Below are positions 17,283 through 25,901 of a stretch of DNA of 64,000 bases, one piece after another. This stretch comes from Planctomycetota bacterium (GTDB taxonomy: Bacteria; Planctomycetota; UBA1135; GCA-002686595), in assembly GCA_020638835.1 (NCBI GenBank), contig JACKHV010000002.1, positions 62,001 to 126,000 of the forward strand. The letters run 5' to 3'. Both the position numbers and the translations under genes were made by a program. Numbering within the stretch: the stretch's first letter is position 1; each line of letters opens with the position of its first letter. The notes beneath the pieces are model-generated. The model was given only the letters and a program-made list of their open reading frames with translations. It was not told the DNA's origin and did no database searches.

Positions 17283-18647
17283 ATGGGCATCCTCTCCCGC
17301 GAGCAAGCGCTCGAGATCGCGCGCGGCCTGGTCGATACCAGCACCGCGGACGAGACCGAGGTGGTGATCGAGTCGCAGGCGGACCGCTTCGTGCGCTTCG
17401 CCGCGACGGGGCCGACGCAGAGCGCCGACCGCGAGCGTCACTTCGTCAGCATCCGCGTGCGGATCGACTCAGGAGAAGGGAAGCGCGAGGGCGCGGCGAC
17501 CTGCGACGGCGTCGACACGGCGCTGACTGCGGGCGCGCTCGAGCGCGCGGTCGAGCTCGCGCGCCACGCTCCGCCGAACCCCGATCTGATCCCGCTCGGC
17601 GGACCCGTCGACGTCGAGGACCGCCGTCCCGACGAGGCCACGCTCGAGCACGGGTTCGAGCCGAAGGCCGACTGGGTGCGCACCGCCGTCGAGGCGTGCG
17701 AGCGCGAGGACCTGCTGCCCGCCGGGCTCACGCAGACCGGCGGCTACGCGCGCGCGGTCGTGAACTCCGCGGGGCGCCAGGTGTACGCCGCGCAGAGCCG
17801 CGCGAGCTTCGCGCTGACGGCCTCGACGCCCGACCTCGTCGGCGGCGCCGGCTTCGCCGACCAGATCGCGGCCACGGTCGCCGAGCTGGACCCCGACGAA
17901 GTGATCCGGCGCGCCGTGCTCAAGGCGGATCGCTCGCGCGGCGCCGAGGCGATCGACGCGGGCGAGTACACCGTCGTGCTGGAACCGGCCGCCGTCTCGG
18001 CGATGCTGCTCTTCGCCGGCTACAAGGGCTTCGGCTGCCAGGACGTCGAGGAACAATCGTCGTTCCTCTGCGGCCGGCTCGGCGAGCGTTGCTTGTCCGA
18101 AGGGCTGACCATCGTTGACGACGCGTCGAACGACTTCTACCCGGGGATCCCCTTCGACTACGAAGGCTCGCCGAAGGTGCGCGTGGACTTGATCGACCGG
18201 GGGCTCGTGAAGGGCATGGTCACCGACCACGCGTGGTCGCGGAAGCTCGGCGTGCCGAACACGGGGCACGGGCGGATGCAACCGAGCCCGGGCGGCCCGA
18301 CGACGTCGAACCTGTGCGTCGCCGCGGGCGACCAGTCGCTCGACGAGCTGATCGCCGGCGTCGAACGCGGCTTGCTCGTCACGCAGTTCCACTACACGAA
18401 CCTGATCAATCCGCGCGAGCTCACGCTGACGGGGATGACGCGCAACGGCACCTTCCTGATCGAGAACGGCAAGGTCACCCGCCCCGTCAAGAACCTGCGC
18501 TTCACGATGTCGATGACGAAGGCGTGGTCGCAGATCACGGGCGTCGGCAACGAGCTGCACGTCGCGGGGGCGCTGTTCGACGGCGAAGTCGTCACGCCCG
18601 CGCTGCGCATCGACGGCTTCCGCTTCACTTCCACCACGGCTTTCTGA
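17283..18647 (+). CDS. PmbA/TldE-like metalloprotease subunit
   Basis: 454 residues. 'EVVIESQADRFVRFAATGPTQS', the central 'YTVVLEPAAVSAMLLFAGYKGFGCQDVEEQSSF' and the C-terminal 'TGMTRNGTFLIENGKVTRPVKNLRFTMS' are the conserved blocks of the TldD/PmbA family. It lacks the HExxxH zinc motif of the next gene, as expected for the non-catalytic partner. TldD/TldE heterodimers degrade unfolded peptides and trim ribosomally made peptide precursors. Its stop shares one base with the tldD start (TGATG), so synthesis is coupled. Confidence 0.88.
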   Translation: MGILSREQALEIARGLVDTSTADETEVVIESQADRFVRFAATGPTQSADRERHFVSIRVRIDSGEGKREGAATCDGVDTALTAGALERAVELARHAPPNPDLIPLGGPVDVEDRRPDEATLEHGFEPKADWVRTAVEACEREDLLPAGLTQTGGYARAVVNSAGRQVYAAQSRASFALTASTPDLVGGAGFADQIAATVAELDPDEVIRRAVLKADRSRGAEAIDAGEYTVVLEPAAVSAMLLFAGYKGFGCQDVEEQSSFLCGRLGERCLSEGLTIVDDASNDFYPGIPFDYEGSPKVRVDLIDRGLVKGMVTDHAWSRKLGVPNTGHGRMQPSPGGPTTSNLCVAAGDQSLDELIAGVERGLLVTQFHYTNLINPRELTLTGMTRNGTFLIENGKVTRPVKNLRFTMSMTKAWSQITGVGNELHVAGALFDGEVVTPALRIDGFRFTSTTAF

Positions 18648-20110
18648 TGACCGACATGCTGAACCTGGCCCAGCAGGCCGTCGAACACGCGCTGCAAGCC
18701 GGCGCGGACTACGCGGACGCTCGCATCGTGCACCTGCGCCGCGAAGAATTGATCGTGAAGAACGGTCGCCTGGCGCAGGCGAGTTCGCCCGAGGAGTTCG
18801 GCATCGGCGTGCGCGTGATGCAGGGCGGATGCTTCGGCTTCGCCGCGGCGCCGATCTCGTCGAACGGCCGCGAGGGGCTCGCGCGCGACGTCGCGCACAA
18901 GGCCTCGCGAACGGCCGCCGAGCTGGGCTCCGCCGTCGTCGAACCGACGCGCCTCGCGGGGTCAGAAGGGCACGTGGGCGAGTACACGACGCCGATCGAG
19001 GTCGACCCCTTCGCCGTGCCGATCGCCGAGAAGCTCGAGACGCTGCGCGAAGCCGAGGCGTCGCTCGAAGGTGCTTCCGAAGTCGTCGTGCGCAAGGCGA
19101 GCGCCAGCTCGCGCCGTGAAGAGCAGTGGCAGGCCTCCAGCGAGGGCGCCGCCATCCACCAGGTGCTCGTGCGCTGCGGCGCCGGCATCGCGGCGACCGC
19201 CGCGGCGAACGGCCGCGTCGAGACGCGCAGCGCGCCCGCTTCCTTCGGTGGCAACTACCTCGCCGGCGGCTGGGAACACGTCACCGAGCTGAAGCTCGCG
19301 GAGCAGGGCGCACGCGTGCGCGACGAGGCGGTCGCGCTGTGCAGCGCCGACGCCTGCCCGCCGGGCAAGCGCACGCTGATCCTGGGCGGCAGCCAGCTGA
19401 TGCTGCAGATCCACGAGTCGGTCGGGCATCCGAACGAGCTCGACCGCGTCTACGGACACGAAGTCGACCTGGCGGGTTCGTCCTTCGCGACGACGGAGAA
19501 GCTCGGCGCCTACACCTACGGCTCCGAACACGTGAACCTCGTCGCCGACTCGACGGTGCACGGGGGGCTCGACACGCGCGGCTACGACGACGAGTGCGTG
19601 CCGAGCGGGACGTGGCACGTCGTGAAGGACGGCCGCTTCAACGGCTACCACACGAGCCGCGAGTGGGCGCACCGCATCGGCGAGGGACGCAGCCGCGGCA
19701 CCTCGCGCGCGGAAGGCTGGTTCAACCCGCCGATCATCCGCATCACGAACCTCTCGCTGATGCCGGGGACGTGGACGCTCGAGGAACTGCTCGCCGACAC
19801 CGAGGACGGCGCGGTCTTCGCGGACACGGTCAAGATGTGGTCGATCGACCAGCGGCGCTTGAACTTCCAGTTCACCTGCGAGATCGGCTGGGAGGTGCAG
19901 GGCGGCAAGCTCGGCCGCATGCTGCGCAGTCCGACCTACCAGGGCACGACGCCGGAGTTCTGGGCGGGTTGCGACGCGATCTGCAACGCGGACCACTGGC
20001 AGCTCTGGGGCGTGCCGAACTGCGGCAAGGGCAACCCGATGCAAGTCGCCGAAATGTCCCACGGCGCCGCCCCGGCGCGCTTCCGCGGCGTGACCTTCGT
20101 CGACGCGTGA
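18647..20110 (+). CDS. tldD: TldD-like zinc metalloprotease subunit
   Basis: 487 residues from the ATG at 18647. The catalytic motif 'HESVGH' (about residues 256-261) fits HExxxH, and 'GHEVDLAGSSFAT' follows as in TldD. The C-terminal 'RTYDRR'-type domain has 'GGKLGRMLRSPTYQGTTPEFW' and 'NCGKGNPMQVAEMSHGAAPARFRGVTF'. It is expected to be a cytoplasmic protease working with the preceding PmbA-like subunit. No RiPP precursor is obvious next to it. The TGA stop is inside the left arm of the palindrome at 20107-20211. Confidence 0.91.
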   Translation: MTDMLNLAQQAVEHALQAGADYADARIVHLRREELIVKNGRLAQASSPEEFGIGVRVMQGGCFGFAAAPISSNGREGLARDVAHKASRTAAELGSAVVEPTRLAGSEGHVGEYTTPIEVDPFAVPIAEKLETLREAEASLEGASEVVVRKASASSRREEQWQASSEGAAIHQVLVRCGAGIAATAAANGRVETRSAPASFGGNYLAGGWEHVTELKLAEQGARVRDEAVALCSADACPPGKRTLILGGSQLMLQIHESVGHPNELDRVYGHEVDLAGSSFATTEKLGAYTYGSEHVNLVADSTVHGGLDTRGYDDECVPSGTWHVVKDGRFNGYHTSREWAHRIGEGRSRGTSRAEGWFNPPIIRITNLSLMPGTWTLEELLADTEDGAVFADTVKMWSIDQRRLNFQFTCEIGWEVQGGKLGRMLRSPTYQGTTPEFWAGCDAICNADHWQLWGVPNCGKGNPMQVAEMSHGAAPARFRGVTFVDA

Positions 20111-20211
20111 AGAACGTACCGTGCCGCAACTGATTTGCCCGCGATCGACCGCCCGCCGCCGGCGGGCGGTCGATCGCGGGCAAATCAGTTGCGGCACGGT
20201 ACGTTCTTCAC
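20107..20211. repeat. Subfamily B palindrome, 52-bp perfect stem, swallowing the tldD stop
   Basis: Arms 20107-20158 and 20160-20211 are perfectly complementary around a single central C. The conserved arm GAACGTACCGTGCCGCAACT then GATTTGCCCGCGATCG is shared with 14226-14324. The inner ACCGCCCGCCG is unique to this copy. The left arm starts with the tldD stop codon (bases 20107-20110 are GTGA), and these bases are mirrored as TCAC at the far end, 15 bp before the FKBP stop. Confidence 0.95.
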
Positions 20212-20226
20212 CGCCGGTGGAGTGCG

Positions 20227-20904
20227 CTACCGTTTCTCGACCGAGATCAGCTCGACGTCGAAGATCAGCGTTGCCTTCGGCGGGATGGCGCCGGGGCGGC
20301 CGCGTTCGCCGTAGGCGAGGGCGTAGGGGATGATCAGCTTGCGCTTGCCGCCGGGCTTCATCGAGCTGACGCCCTCGGTCCAGCCGGCGATCACGCCGTT
20401 GAGGGGGAAGGAGATCGGTTCGCCGCGGTCGTACGACGAGTCGAACTTCTCGCCGTCGACGAGCCAGCCGGCGTAGTGGACCTTGACGGTCGAGGTGCGC
20501 GACGGCGAGTCGCCCTCGCCGACCTTGATGTCGTAGTACTTGAGGCCGGAGGGCGTCTCGGTCCACTCGCCGCTGACCGGATCACCGGGGAAGCGGGGGA
20601 CTTCGATCTTGCCCGTGACGGAGCCGTCGGAGGCGACGTCGACGTTCCACGACTTGCCCTCGGCGTAGACGCGCACCGTCGCGGTGCCGGCGCTCGGGCG
20701 CAGGTCGGCGGTCTGGGCGACGCCGCCGGTGTCGGCTTCCGCGGCAGCGATGGCCGCCGCGAGCTTGAGCGGGGAGGCTTCGAGCTTCGCCTGCGTGACC
20801 TTCGGGTCGACGGGGATGCTCTCGTAGTCGGTGCCTTGGAGGCTGGGCACGACGGCGGCGGCGGCGAGGCCGACCAGCAGCAGCGGTGCGATGACCTTGA
20901 TCAT
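20227..20904 (-). CDS. Exported FKBP-type peptidyl-prolyl cis-trans isomerase
   Basis: 225 residues from 'MIKVIAPLLLVGLAAAAV', a signal peptide; upstream in-frame residues are Arg-rich and not credible. The C-terminal 110 residues are a full FKBP domain: 'VKVHYAGWLVDGEKFDSSYDRGEPISFPL', 'VIAGWTEGVSSMKPGGKRKLIIPYALAYGERG' and 'IPPKATLIFDVELISVEKR'. Residues 25-110 are a linker with low complexity. Expected to assist protein folding in the periplasm. It is convergent with tldD, with a palindrome between them. Confidence 0.92.
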   Translation of the reverse strand: MIKVIAPLLLVGLAAAAVVPSLQGTDYESIPVDPKVTQAKLEASPLKLAAAIAAAEADTGGVAQTADLRPSAGTATVRVYAEGKSWNVDVASDGSVTGKIEVPRFPGDPVSGEWTETPSGLKYYDIKVGEGDSPSRTSTVKVHYAGWLVDGEKFDSSYDRGEPISFPLNGVIAGWTEGVSSMKPGGKRKLIIPYALAYGERGRPGAIPPKATLIFDVELISVEKR

Positions 20905-20996
20905 TGGATTGCTTCGTGAGTGGGGGTCTGATGAGGCGCGAGACGGCGACAGCGGGTCGCGCGGACCGCGGAGTATAGGGTCGAGCGGCGCTCGAT

Positions 20997-22172
20997 TCAG
21001 GACTTCGGCCAGGCGGAGAGCGCTTCCGCGAAGTGCGGGGCCGCGCGTTCGGCGCACTCGCGCGCCTCTTCGACGTAGCCGTCGACGGCCGCGGACCAGG
21101 CGCGGTTCAGCATGCGCTCGCCGGTGGCGAGGGGGCCGTAGACGTGCGCGTAGCCGATGAGGCCGAGGCTGGCCTGCGCCGAGTCCTTGCCCTCGACGAG
21201 GCGGTAGAGCGCGCCCGAGTGGATCGGATCGATCGCGGCGTGGAGCGCCTCCGCGTCGAGCTTCGACGCCGTCTCGGCGAGGCGCGCGGACTCGCGCACG
21301 AGTTCCTCGAGCGCGCCGTGCAGCGCCGCCGCGGGAGTGCCGCCGTCAGACGAGACCGCTTCGTCCCGCGAGCCGCGCTTGAGCGCGATCGCCGCGCCGA
21401 TGATCCCGATCGACGCGAGGAAGTACCAACGCTGCGTCCAACCGTTCCAGTCGAAGGGCACGTGCACGCTCACGTCGACTTGCTCGAGACCTTGGCGCTG
21501 AAGTAGCGCGAGTCGTTCGGCGTCGAGGAAGGAGTTCTGCTTCAGGCGGCGCGGGAGTTCGATCGTCTCGGCGAGGACGAGGTCCTTCAAGTTCGCGTCG
21601 GGGCCGGACAGCGGGACGTAGTTCTTCGACTTCGGGTCGCGTCCCCAGTAGCGCTCGTCGCGCGGGTCGCCTTCACGCGCCGGCAGCGGAGGCTCCGCGG
21701 TGAGCAGCGCACGTGCCTGCGAGTCGTCCTCCGCGCCGCGCTTGACGCGGATCGACTCGACGCCGGCTTCCTGTGCGCGCAGCACGAGATCGGCCGTGAC
21801 GATGCGACCTTGGCGCAGCTCATCCGTCTCGCCCTCGACCGTCACGGCGTGCGCGAGTACGCGCCCTTCCGCTTCGGCGATCGGCACCGTCTCCGCGTCG
21901 CGCGCGGGGTGGCGGACGCGGATGCGCTCGAAGTTCGAGTTCGTGAGGCGCGTGACGACGGTGGCGTCGAGCGCCGCGCCGCCTTCCGCGATCAACAGCG
22001 GCTTCTCGCCCTCGACGCGCTGGAACTCGACGGTCTCGTAGAGCACTTCGCCGGAGAGGTCGACGGAGGGATCGAGCTCGACCCAGCGGTACGCCTTCTT
22101 GCTGCCCGCCGCGGCGAGCGCGCCGACGATCACGCCGATCACGAGCAACCAGTTCGAGATGCCGGACTTCAC
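20997..22172 (-). CDS. Membrane protein of unknown function coupled to the OPT transporter
   Basis: 391 residues starting at a GTG that overlaps the OPT stop by 4 bp (GTGA), with a strong GGAGG ribosome site inside the OPT coding end. One N-terminal helix ('WLLVIGVIVGALAAAG') and another near residue 255 ('WYFLASIGIIGAAIALK') bracket a domain with about three repeats of the type 'vLaetvE...l......L...G.e.v.V', for example 'RVLAHAVTVE...TADLVLRAQEAGVESIRVKR'. This resembles the repeat in RNA polymerase beta-prime and some receptor domains, but I cannot name it. The C-terminal 130 residues are helical. Tight coupling suggests a partner of the transporter. Confidence 0.7.
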   Translation of the reverse strand: MKSGISNWLLVIGVIVGALAAAGSKKAYRWVELDPSVDLSGEVLYETVEFQRVEGEKPLLIAEGGAALDATVVTRLTNSNFERIRVRHPARDAETVPIAEAEGRVLAHAVTVEGETDELRQGRIVTADLVLRAQEAGVESIRVKRGAEDDSQARALLTAEPPLPAREGDPRDERYWGRDPKSKNYVPLSGPDANLKDLVLAETIELPRRLKQNSFLDAERLALLQRQGLEQVDVSVHVPFDWNGWTQRWYFLASIGIIGAAIALKRGSRDEAVSSDGGTPAAALHGALEELVRESARLAETASKLDAEALHAAIDPIHSGALYRLVEGKDSAQASLGLIGYAHVYGPLATGERMLNRAWSAAVDGYVEEARECAERAAPHFAEALSAWPKS

Positions 22173-24004
22173 GCTCCACCTCCCAGCACCTTGACGATGG
22201 CGAAGATCACGCCGAGCAAGCCCTCGCCGACGATCATGCCCGCCGCGAACGGAACGCCCCAGCTCTCGGTCCACGCCGCGCCCTTCGCGCGCGCCAGCGT
22301 CATCTGGACCAGGCATCCCAGGCCGTAGGGGAGCAGGTACATCAGCGGCAGATACATCGAGAGGCCGACGAGCACACCGAGTCCCGCGATGCCGGAGAAG
22401 CTGAGCATCGCGCCGAGCACGCCGCCCATCGCGTAGAGCGAGACGGGCGCGCTGCCGCCGCGGATGCCGTCGATCGCGCCCTCCAGCGCGGCGGCCTGCG
22501 GCGCGGGCGAAGTGGTGCCTTCACCGAAGTAGACGCCGAAGGAGTCCATGTTGTTCTTCGCGAGCACGTAGACGACCGCCAGGCAGACGCCCGGACCGAT
22601 CCAGGCGACGCACAGCTCGAGGAACTGTTGCCGCAGCGGCGAACCGCCGACCAGGTGACCCGTCTTGAGGTCCTGCATCATGTCCGCGCACTCGGTGATC
22701 GAGACGCAGACGGCGGCGCCGATCATCACGGCGGAGATCACGTGGTTGCCGGTGAGCACCAGGCAGATCATCACGGTCAAGAGCGCCATGCCGCTGATCG
22801 GCGACCAGTCGGTCATGCCGGTGCACTGCGCGATGACGATGCCGGCGAACCACATCCACGCCGTGCCGACGAGCGCGATCAAGGCCGCCTGGCCCATGCT
22901 GCCCTCGGCGAGCGTCGCGTTCGCGGCGAGGAACAGCACGACGAAGGCGATGCCGATCGACGCGTAGAGCACCGACAGAGGCAGCTCGTCGCTGTCGCCC
23001 TTCGCGCTGGCGGCGCGCATCGACTTCAGCGCCGCGCCGATCGCCGGGAAGGCGAACAGCAGCCCGACGAGCGCGCCGCCCATCAGGAGGCCGATGCCGA
23101 GCGGCTTGTTCATGTTGGCGAGCGCCCAGCCGCCGGCCGCTTCCGCGCCGACTTCCGGCGGGATCCAGCCCCACTCGTAGGCGAGCGGCGTGATCACGAA
23201 GCCGGCGAGCAGGCCACCGGCGAGCACCACGAGTCCGGGCCGACCGGTGATGAAGCCGGCACCGAGCGCGAAGGGCGCGATCGCCCAGGTGAACTGCATC
23301 GACGGGTGCCAGGGAAGGCCGGCGGCTTGGATCCAGTGCGCGACGTCGATGGTCTCGTTGTCGACGCCGGGGATGCCGAGGCTCGCGTAGCCGAAGCCGA
23401 AGACGTCTTGGCTCTGCGTGAAGAAGAAGACGACCATCGACACGAGGATGCCGAGCAGCAGGACCTTCGCCTTCGCGACGCCTTCGCCCGGGGAGCGCAG
23501 CACGCTGGCCACCGCGGTGCCGGTGGGGAAGCGCAGGCGCTCCAGGTCGATCATCTGCTTGCGCGTCGGGATGATGAACGCGACGCCGAGCGTGGCGCCC
23601 GCCATGCAGGCCGCGATCAACCAGACGACGTCGATCTGCGCCTGCAAGCCGAGCAGGAAGAGCACCGGCACGGTGAAGATCACGCCGGAGTTGGAGGTGT
23701 TGACCGTCGACGCGACCGTCTGCGCGAGGTTCGTCTCGACGATCGTGCCCTTCTTCAAGAGGCCGCGCAGTACGCCCCAGCCGAGCACGGCCGCGATCGC
23801 GGAGCCGCCGATCGTGAAGCCGATCTTGAGGCCCGAGTAGGTGATCGCGGCGTTCATGATCACGCCGATCACGACGCCGAAGACGATCGCTTCCCAGGTG
23901 ACTTCGCGGTAGCGGGAGCGGAAGATGCCGCTGGTCCAGCGGGCCGGCTTACCCGCGGGGGGGCCTGAGTGATCGGGCGAGGGGTCGTTCGGGGGCGGCG
24001 TCAC
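22169..24004 (-). CDS. OPT-family oligopeptide/metal-chelate transporter
   Basis: 611 residues from a GTG at 24004 preceded by AAGGAAG; the frame is open well upstream but contains only low-complexity text there. About 14-16 membrane spans. OPT family blocks include 'TYSGLKIGFTIGGSAIAAVLGWGVLRG', 'NLAQTVASTVNTSNSGVIFTVPVLFLLG', 'LRFPTGTAVASVLRS' and 'ECADMMQDLKTGHLVGGSPLRQQF'. Members import oligopeptides or metal-siderophore complexes. The charged, Pro-rich N-terminal 30 residues are cytoplasmic. Divergent from glnA; the next gene overlaps its stop. Confidence 0.88.
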   Translation of the reverse strand: MTPPPNDPSPDHSGPPAGKPARWTSGIFRSRYREVTWEAIVFGVVIGVIMNAAITYSGLKIGFTIGGSAIAAVLGWGVLRGLLKKGTIVETNLAQTVASTVNTSNSGVIFTVPVLFLLGLQAQIDVVWLIAACMAGATLGVAFIIPTRKQMIDLERLRFPTGTAVASVLRSPGEGVAKAKVLLLGILVSMVVFFFTQSQDVFGFGYASLGIPGVDNETIDVAHWIQAAGLPWHPSMQFTWAIAPFALGAGFITGRPGLVVLAGGLLAGFVITPLAYEWGWIPPEVGAEAAGGWALANMNKPLGIGLLMGGALVGLLFAFPAIGAALKSMRAASAKGDSDELPLSVLYASIGIAFVVLFLAANATLAEGSMGQAALIALVGTAWMWFAGIVIAQCTGMTDWSPISGMALLTVMICLVLTGNHVISAVMIGAAVCVSITECADMMQDLKTGHLVGGSPLRQQFLELCVAWIGPGVCLAVVYVLAKNNMDSFGVYFGEGTTSPAPQAAALEGAIDGIRGGSAPVSLYAMGGVLGAMLSFSGIAGLGVLVGLSMYLPLMYLLPYGLGCLVQMTLARAKGAAWTESWGVPFAAGMIVGEGLLGVIFAIVKVLGGGA

Positions 24005-24343
24005 GGGCTTCCTTGGACGGGGCTCGGGGTCGCGGACGAGGGGTTCGGAATCCTCACGACCCGGGCGGGAGGGTGCAAGGGTGCGGCTCGCGGGCCCCTG
24101 GGGCGCTCCGGCGCGCGGGGCCGCCTCGGAGGGCCTCTCGAGCGCTCTCGAGGACCCCGGGGCGGGGCGTGGTGCTGCGCCGGGAATCTTGCGGAAATCG
24201 TCAATCTCGGATTGCGTTCGGTCCGAGACGGGAGGATGATTCGCGAAGTGTTCCCCAGGTCGTGCAAGATCTGCGGAATCCTCAAAGCGGACGCCGTAGT
24301 CCGCAATGGGACCCCTCGGCACCCCGACCCACGAGCCACCCCG
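24005..24343. other. Divergent intergenic region between the OPT gene and glnA
   Basis: 339 bp without a supportable gene. The half near the OPT gene is very GC-rich. The half near glnA is less so and likely holds the glnA promoter, but I cannot point to -35/-10 or sigma-54 boxes with confidence. No repeat of the palindrome family is present. Confidence 0.5.
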
Positions 24344-25744
24344 ATGACGACCACCCTCACGCGCAGCGAGCTGAAAGCCTGCACGACCATCTCCCAGGGC
24401 ATGGATCGCAAGCAGATCCTGGAGCACATGCGCGACAACGACGTCCGCTTCCTCCGCCTGCAGTTCACCGACATCACCGGCATCAACAAGAACGTCGAAG
24501 TCCCCTCGAGCCAGTTCGCGAAGGCGCTCGACGGCGAAGTGATGTTCGACGGCTCCTCGATCGACGGCTTCACGCGCATCGAAGAGTCGGACATGTTGCT
24601 CAAGCCCGACCACTCGACGTACCGCGTCGACCCTTGGGCGACCTACGACCGCAACGGTCGCGACCAGGGCCGCGTCGCGCGCCTGATCTGCGACGTCTAC
24701 AACCCCGACGAGACGCCCTTCGTCGGCTGCCCGCGCACCGCGCTGAAGCGCGTGCAGGAACAGGCCGCCGCGCTTGGCTACACCGCGTCCGCCGGCCCGG
24801 AAGCCGAGTTCTTCCTGTTCCTCAAGACGCCGAACGGGGAACCGACGACCGAGACGCACGACAGCGCCGGCTACTTCGACCTCGCGCCGATCGACCTCGG
24901 TGAGGAGTGCCGCCGCGAGATCGTCATCGCGCTCGAAGCACTCGGCTTCGAGATCGAGGCCGCGCACCACGAAGTCGCGCCCGGTCAGCACGAGATCGAC
25001 TTCAAGTACGGCGACATGCTGTCGACCGCGGATAACCTCGCGACCTTCCGCTTCGTCGTGCGCCGCGTCGCGCGCGACATGGGCCTGCACGCGACCTTCA
25101 TGCCGAAGCCGATCTTCGGCCAGAACGGCTCGGGCATGCACGTCCACCAGAGCCTCTTCAAGGACGGGCAGAACGCCTTCTACGACAAGAAGGCGCCCGA
25201 CGGCGGCGTCAGCGACGTGATGCGTCACTACGTCGGCGGCCTGCTCGCGCACGCCCGCGGCTTCACGGCGATCGCGAACCCGACGGTCAACTCGTACAAG
25301 CGCCTGGTCCCCGGCTACGAAGCGCCGACGCACCTCGCCTGGTCGATGCAGAACCGCTCGCCGCTGATCCGCGTTCCCGCCCGCCGCGGAGTCGGCACGC
25401 GCTGCGAGCTGCGCAGCCCCGACCCGTCGTGCAACCCGTACCTCGCCTTCGCGGTGATGCTCGCCGCCGGCCTCGACGGCGTGAAGAACAAGATCACGCC
25501 CCCGGAACCGGTCACGGCCAACGTCTACACGATGTCCGCCCGCGAACGCGCGCGCCTCAAGATCAAGAGCCTGCCGGGCGACCTCGGCGAGGCGATCTCG
25601 TTGCTCGAGAAGGACGAGGTCATCAAGGCCGCGCTCGGCGCGCACATCACCGAGCAGTTCATCAACGCGAAGCGCCAGGAGTGGCACGAGTTCATCGGTC
25701 AGGTCCACCAGTGGGAGCTCGACCGCTACCTCGCGACCTTCTAG
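24344..25744 (+). CDS. glnA: Glutamine synthetase, type I
   Basis: 466 residues from the ATG at 24344; a second in-frame ATG at 24401 ('MDRKQILEHM') is also possible. It makes glutamine from glutamate, ammonia and ATP. Visible blocks: 'MFDGSSIDGFTRIEESDMLL' (about 67), 'GPEAEFFLF', 'EVAPGQHEIDFKYGDML', 'FMPKPIFGQNGSGMHVHQSL' and 'NPTVNSYKRLVPGYEAP ... RSPLIRVPA'. The C-terminal segment around residue 390 reads 'NVYTMSARER', lacking the 'NLYDLPPEE' tyrosine loop context adenylylated in the beta subtype; the short form suggests the alpha subtype. A terminator-like hairpin follows. Confidence 0.96.
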   Translation: MTTTLTRSELKACTTISQGMDRKQILEHMRDNDVRFLRLQFTDITGINKNVEVPSSQFAKALDGEVMFDGSSIDGFTRIEESDMLLKPDHSTYRVDPWATYDRNGRDQGRVARLICDVYNPDETPFVGCPRTALKRVQEQAAALGYTASAGPEAEFFLFLKTPNGEPTTETHDSAGYFDLAPIDLGEECRREIVIALEALGFEIEAAHHEVAPGQHEIDFKYGDMLSTADNLATFRFVVRRVARDMGLHATFMPKPIFGQNGSGMHVHQSLFKDGQNAFYDKKAPDGGVSDVMRHYVGGLLAHARGFTAIANPTVNSYKRLVPGYEAPTHLAWSMQNRSPLIRVPARRGVGTRCELRSPDPSCNPYLAFAVMLAAGLDGVKNKITPPEPVTANVYTMSARERARLKIKSLPGDLGEAISLLEKDEVIKAALGAHITEQFINAKRQEWHEFIGQVHQWELDRYLATF

Positions 25745-25768
25745 GCACTCTCGCAGACGATCCTCGGG

Positions 25769-25805
25769 GAGCCCCGGCCCGCAACGACGCGGTCCGGGGC
25801 TTCTC
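25769..25805 (+). terminator. Terminator-like hairpin after glnA
   Basis: GAGCCCCGG pairs with CCGGGGCTT across a 16-nt interior that can pair further (GC..GC), ending TTCTC. Located 24 bp after the glnA stop. Confidence 0.65.
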
Positions 25806-25901
25806 GCATGTTCAGCGGGCGCGGGCGGCCGTAGGATGCGCGGGAAGCTCAGGATCCGCCTTCACTCCGGCCGCGCGACGGGCCGATCCAAACCGGTTCC
25901 C

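Noticed and set aside
17283..20110. The TldD/PmbA pair as part of a RiPP biosynthesis cluster.
   Set aside because: No precursor peptide, modifying enzyme or dedicated exporter is adjacent; housekeeping proteolysis is the simpler reading.
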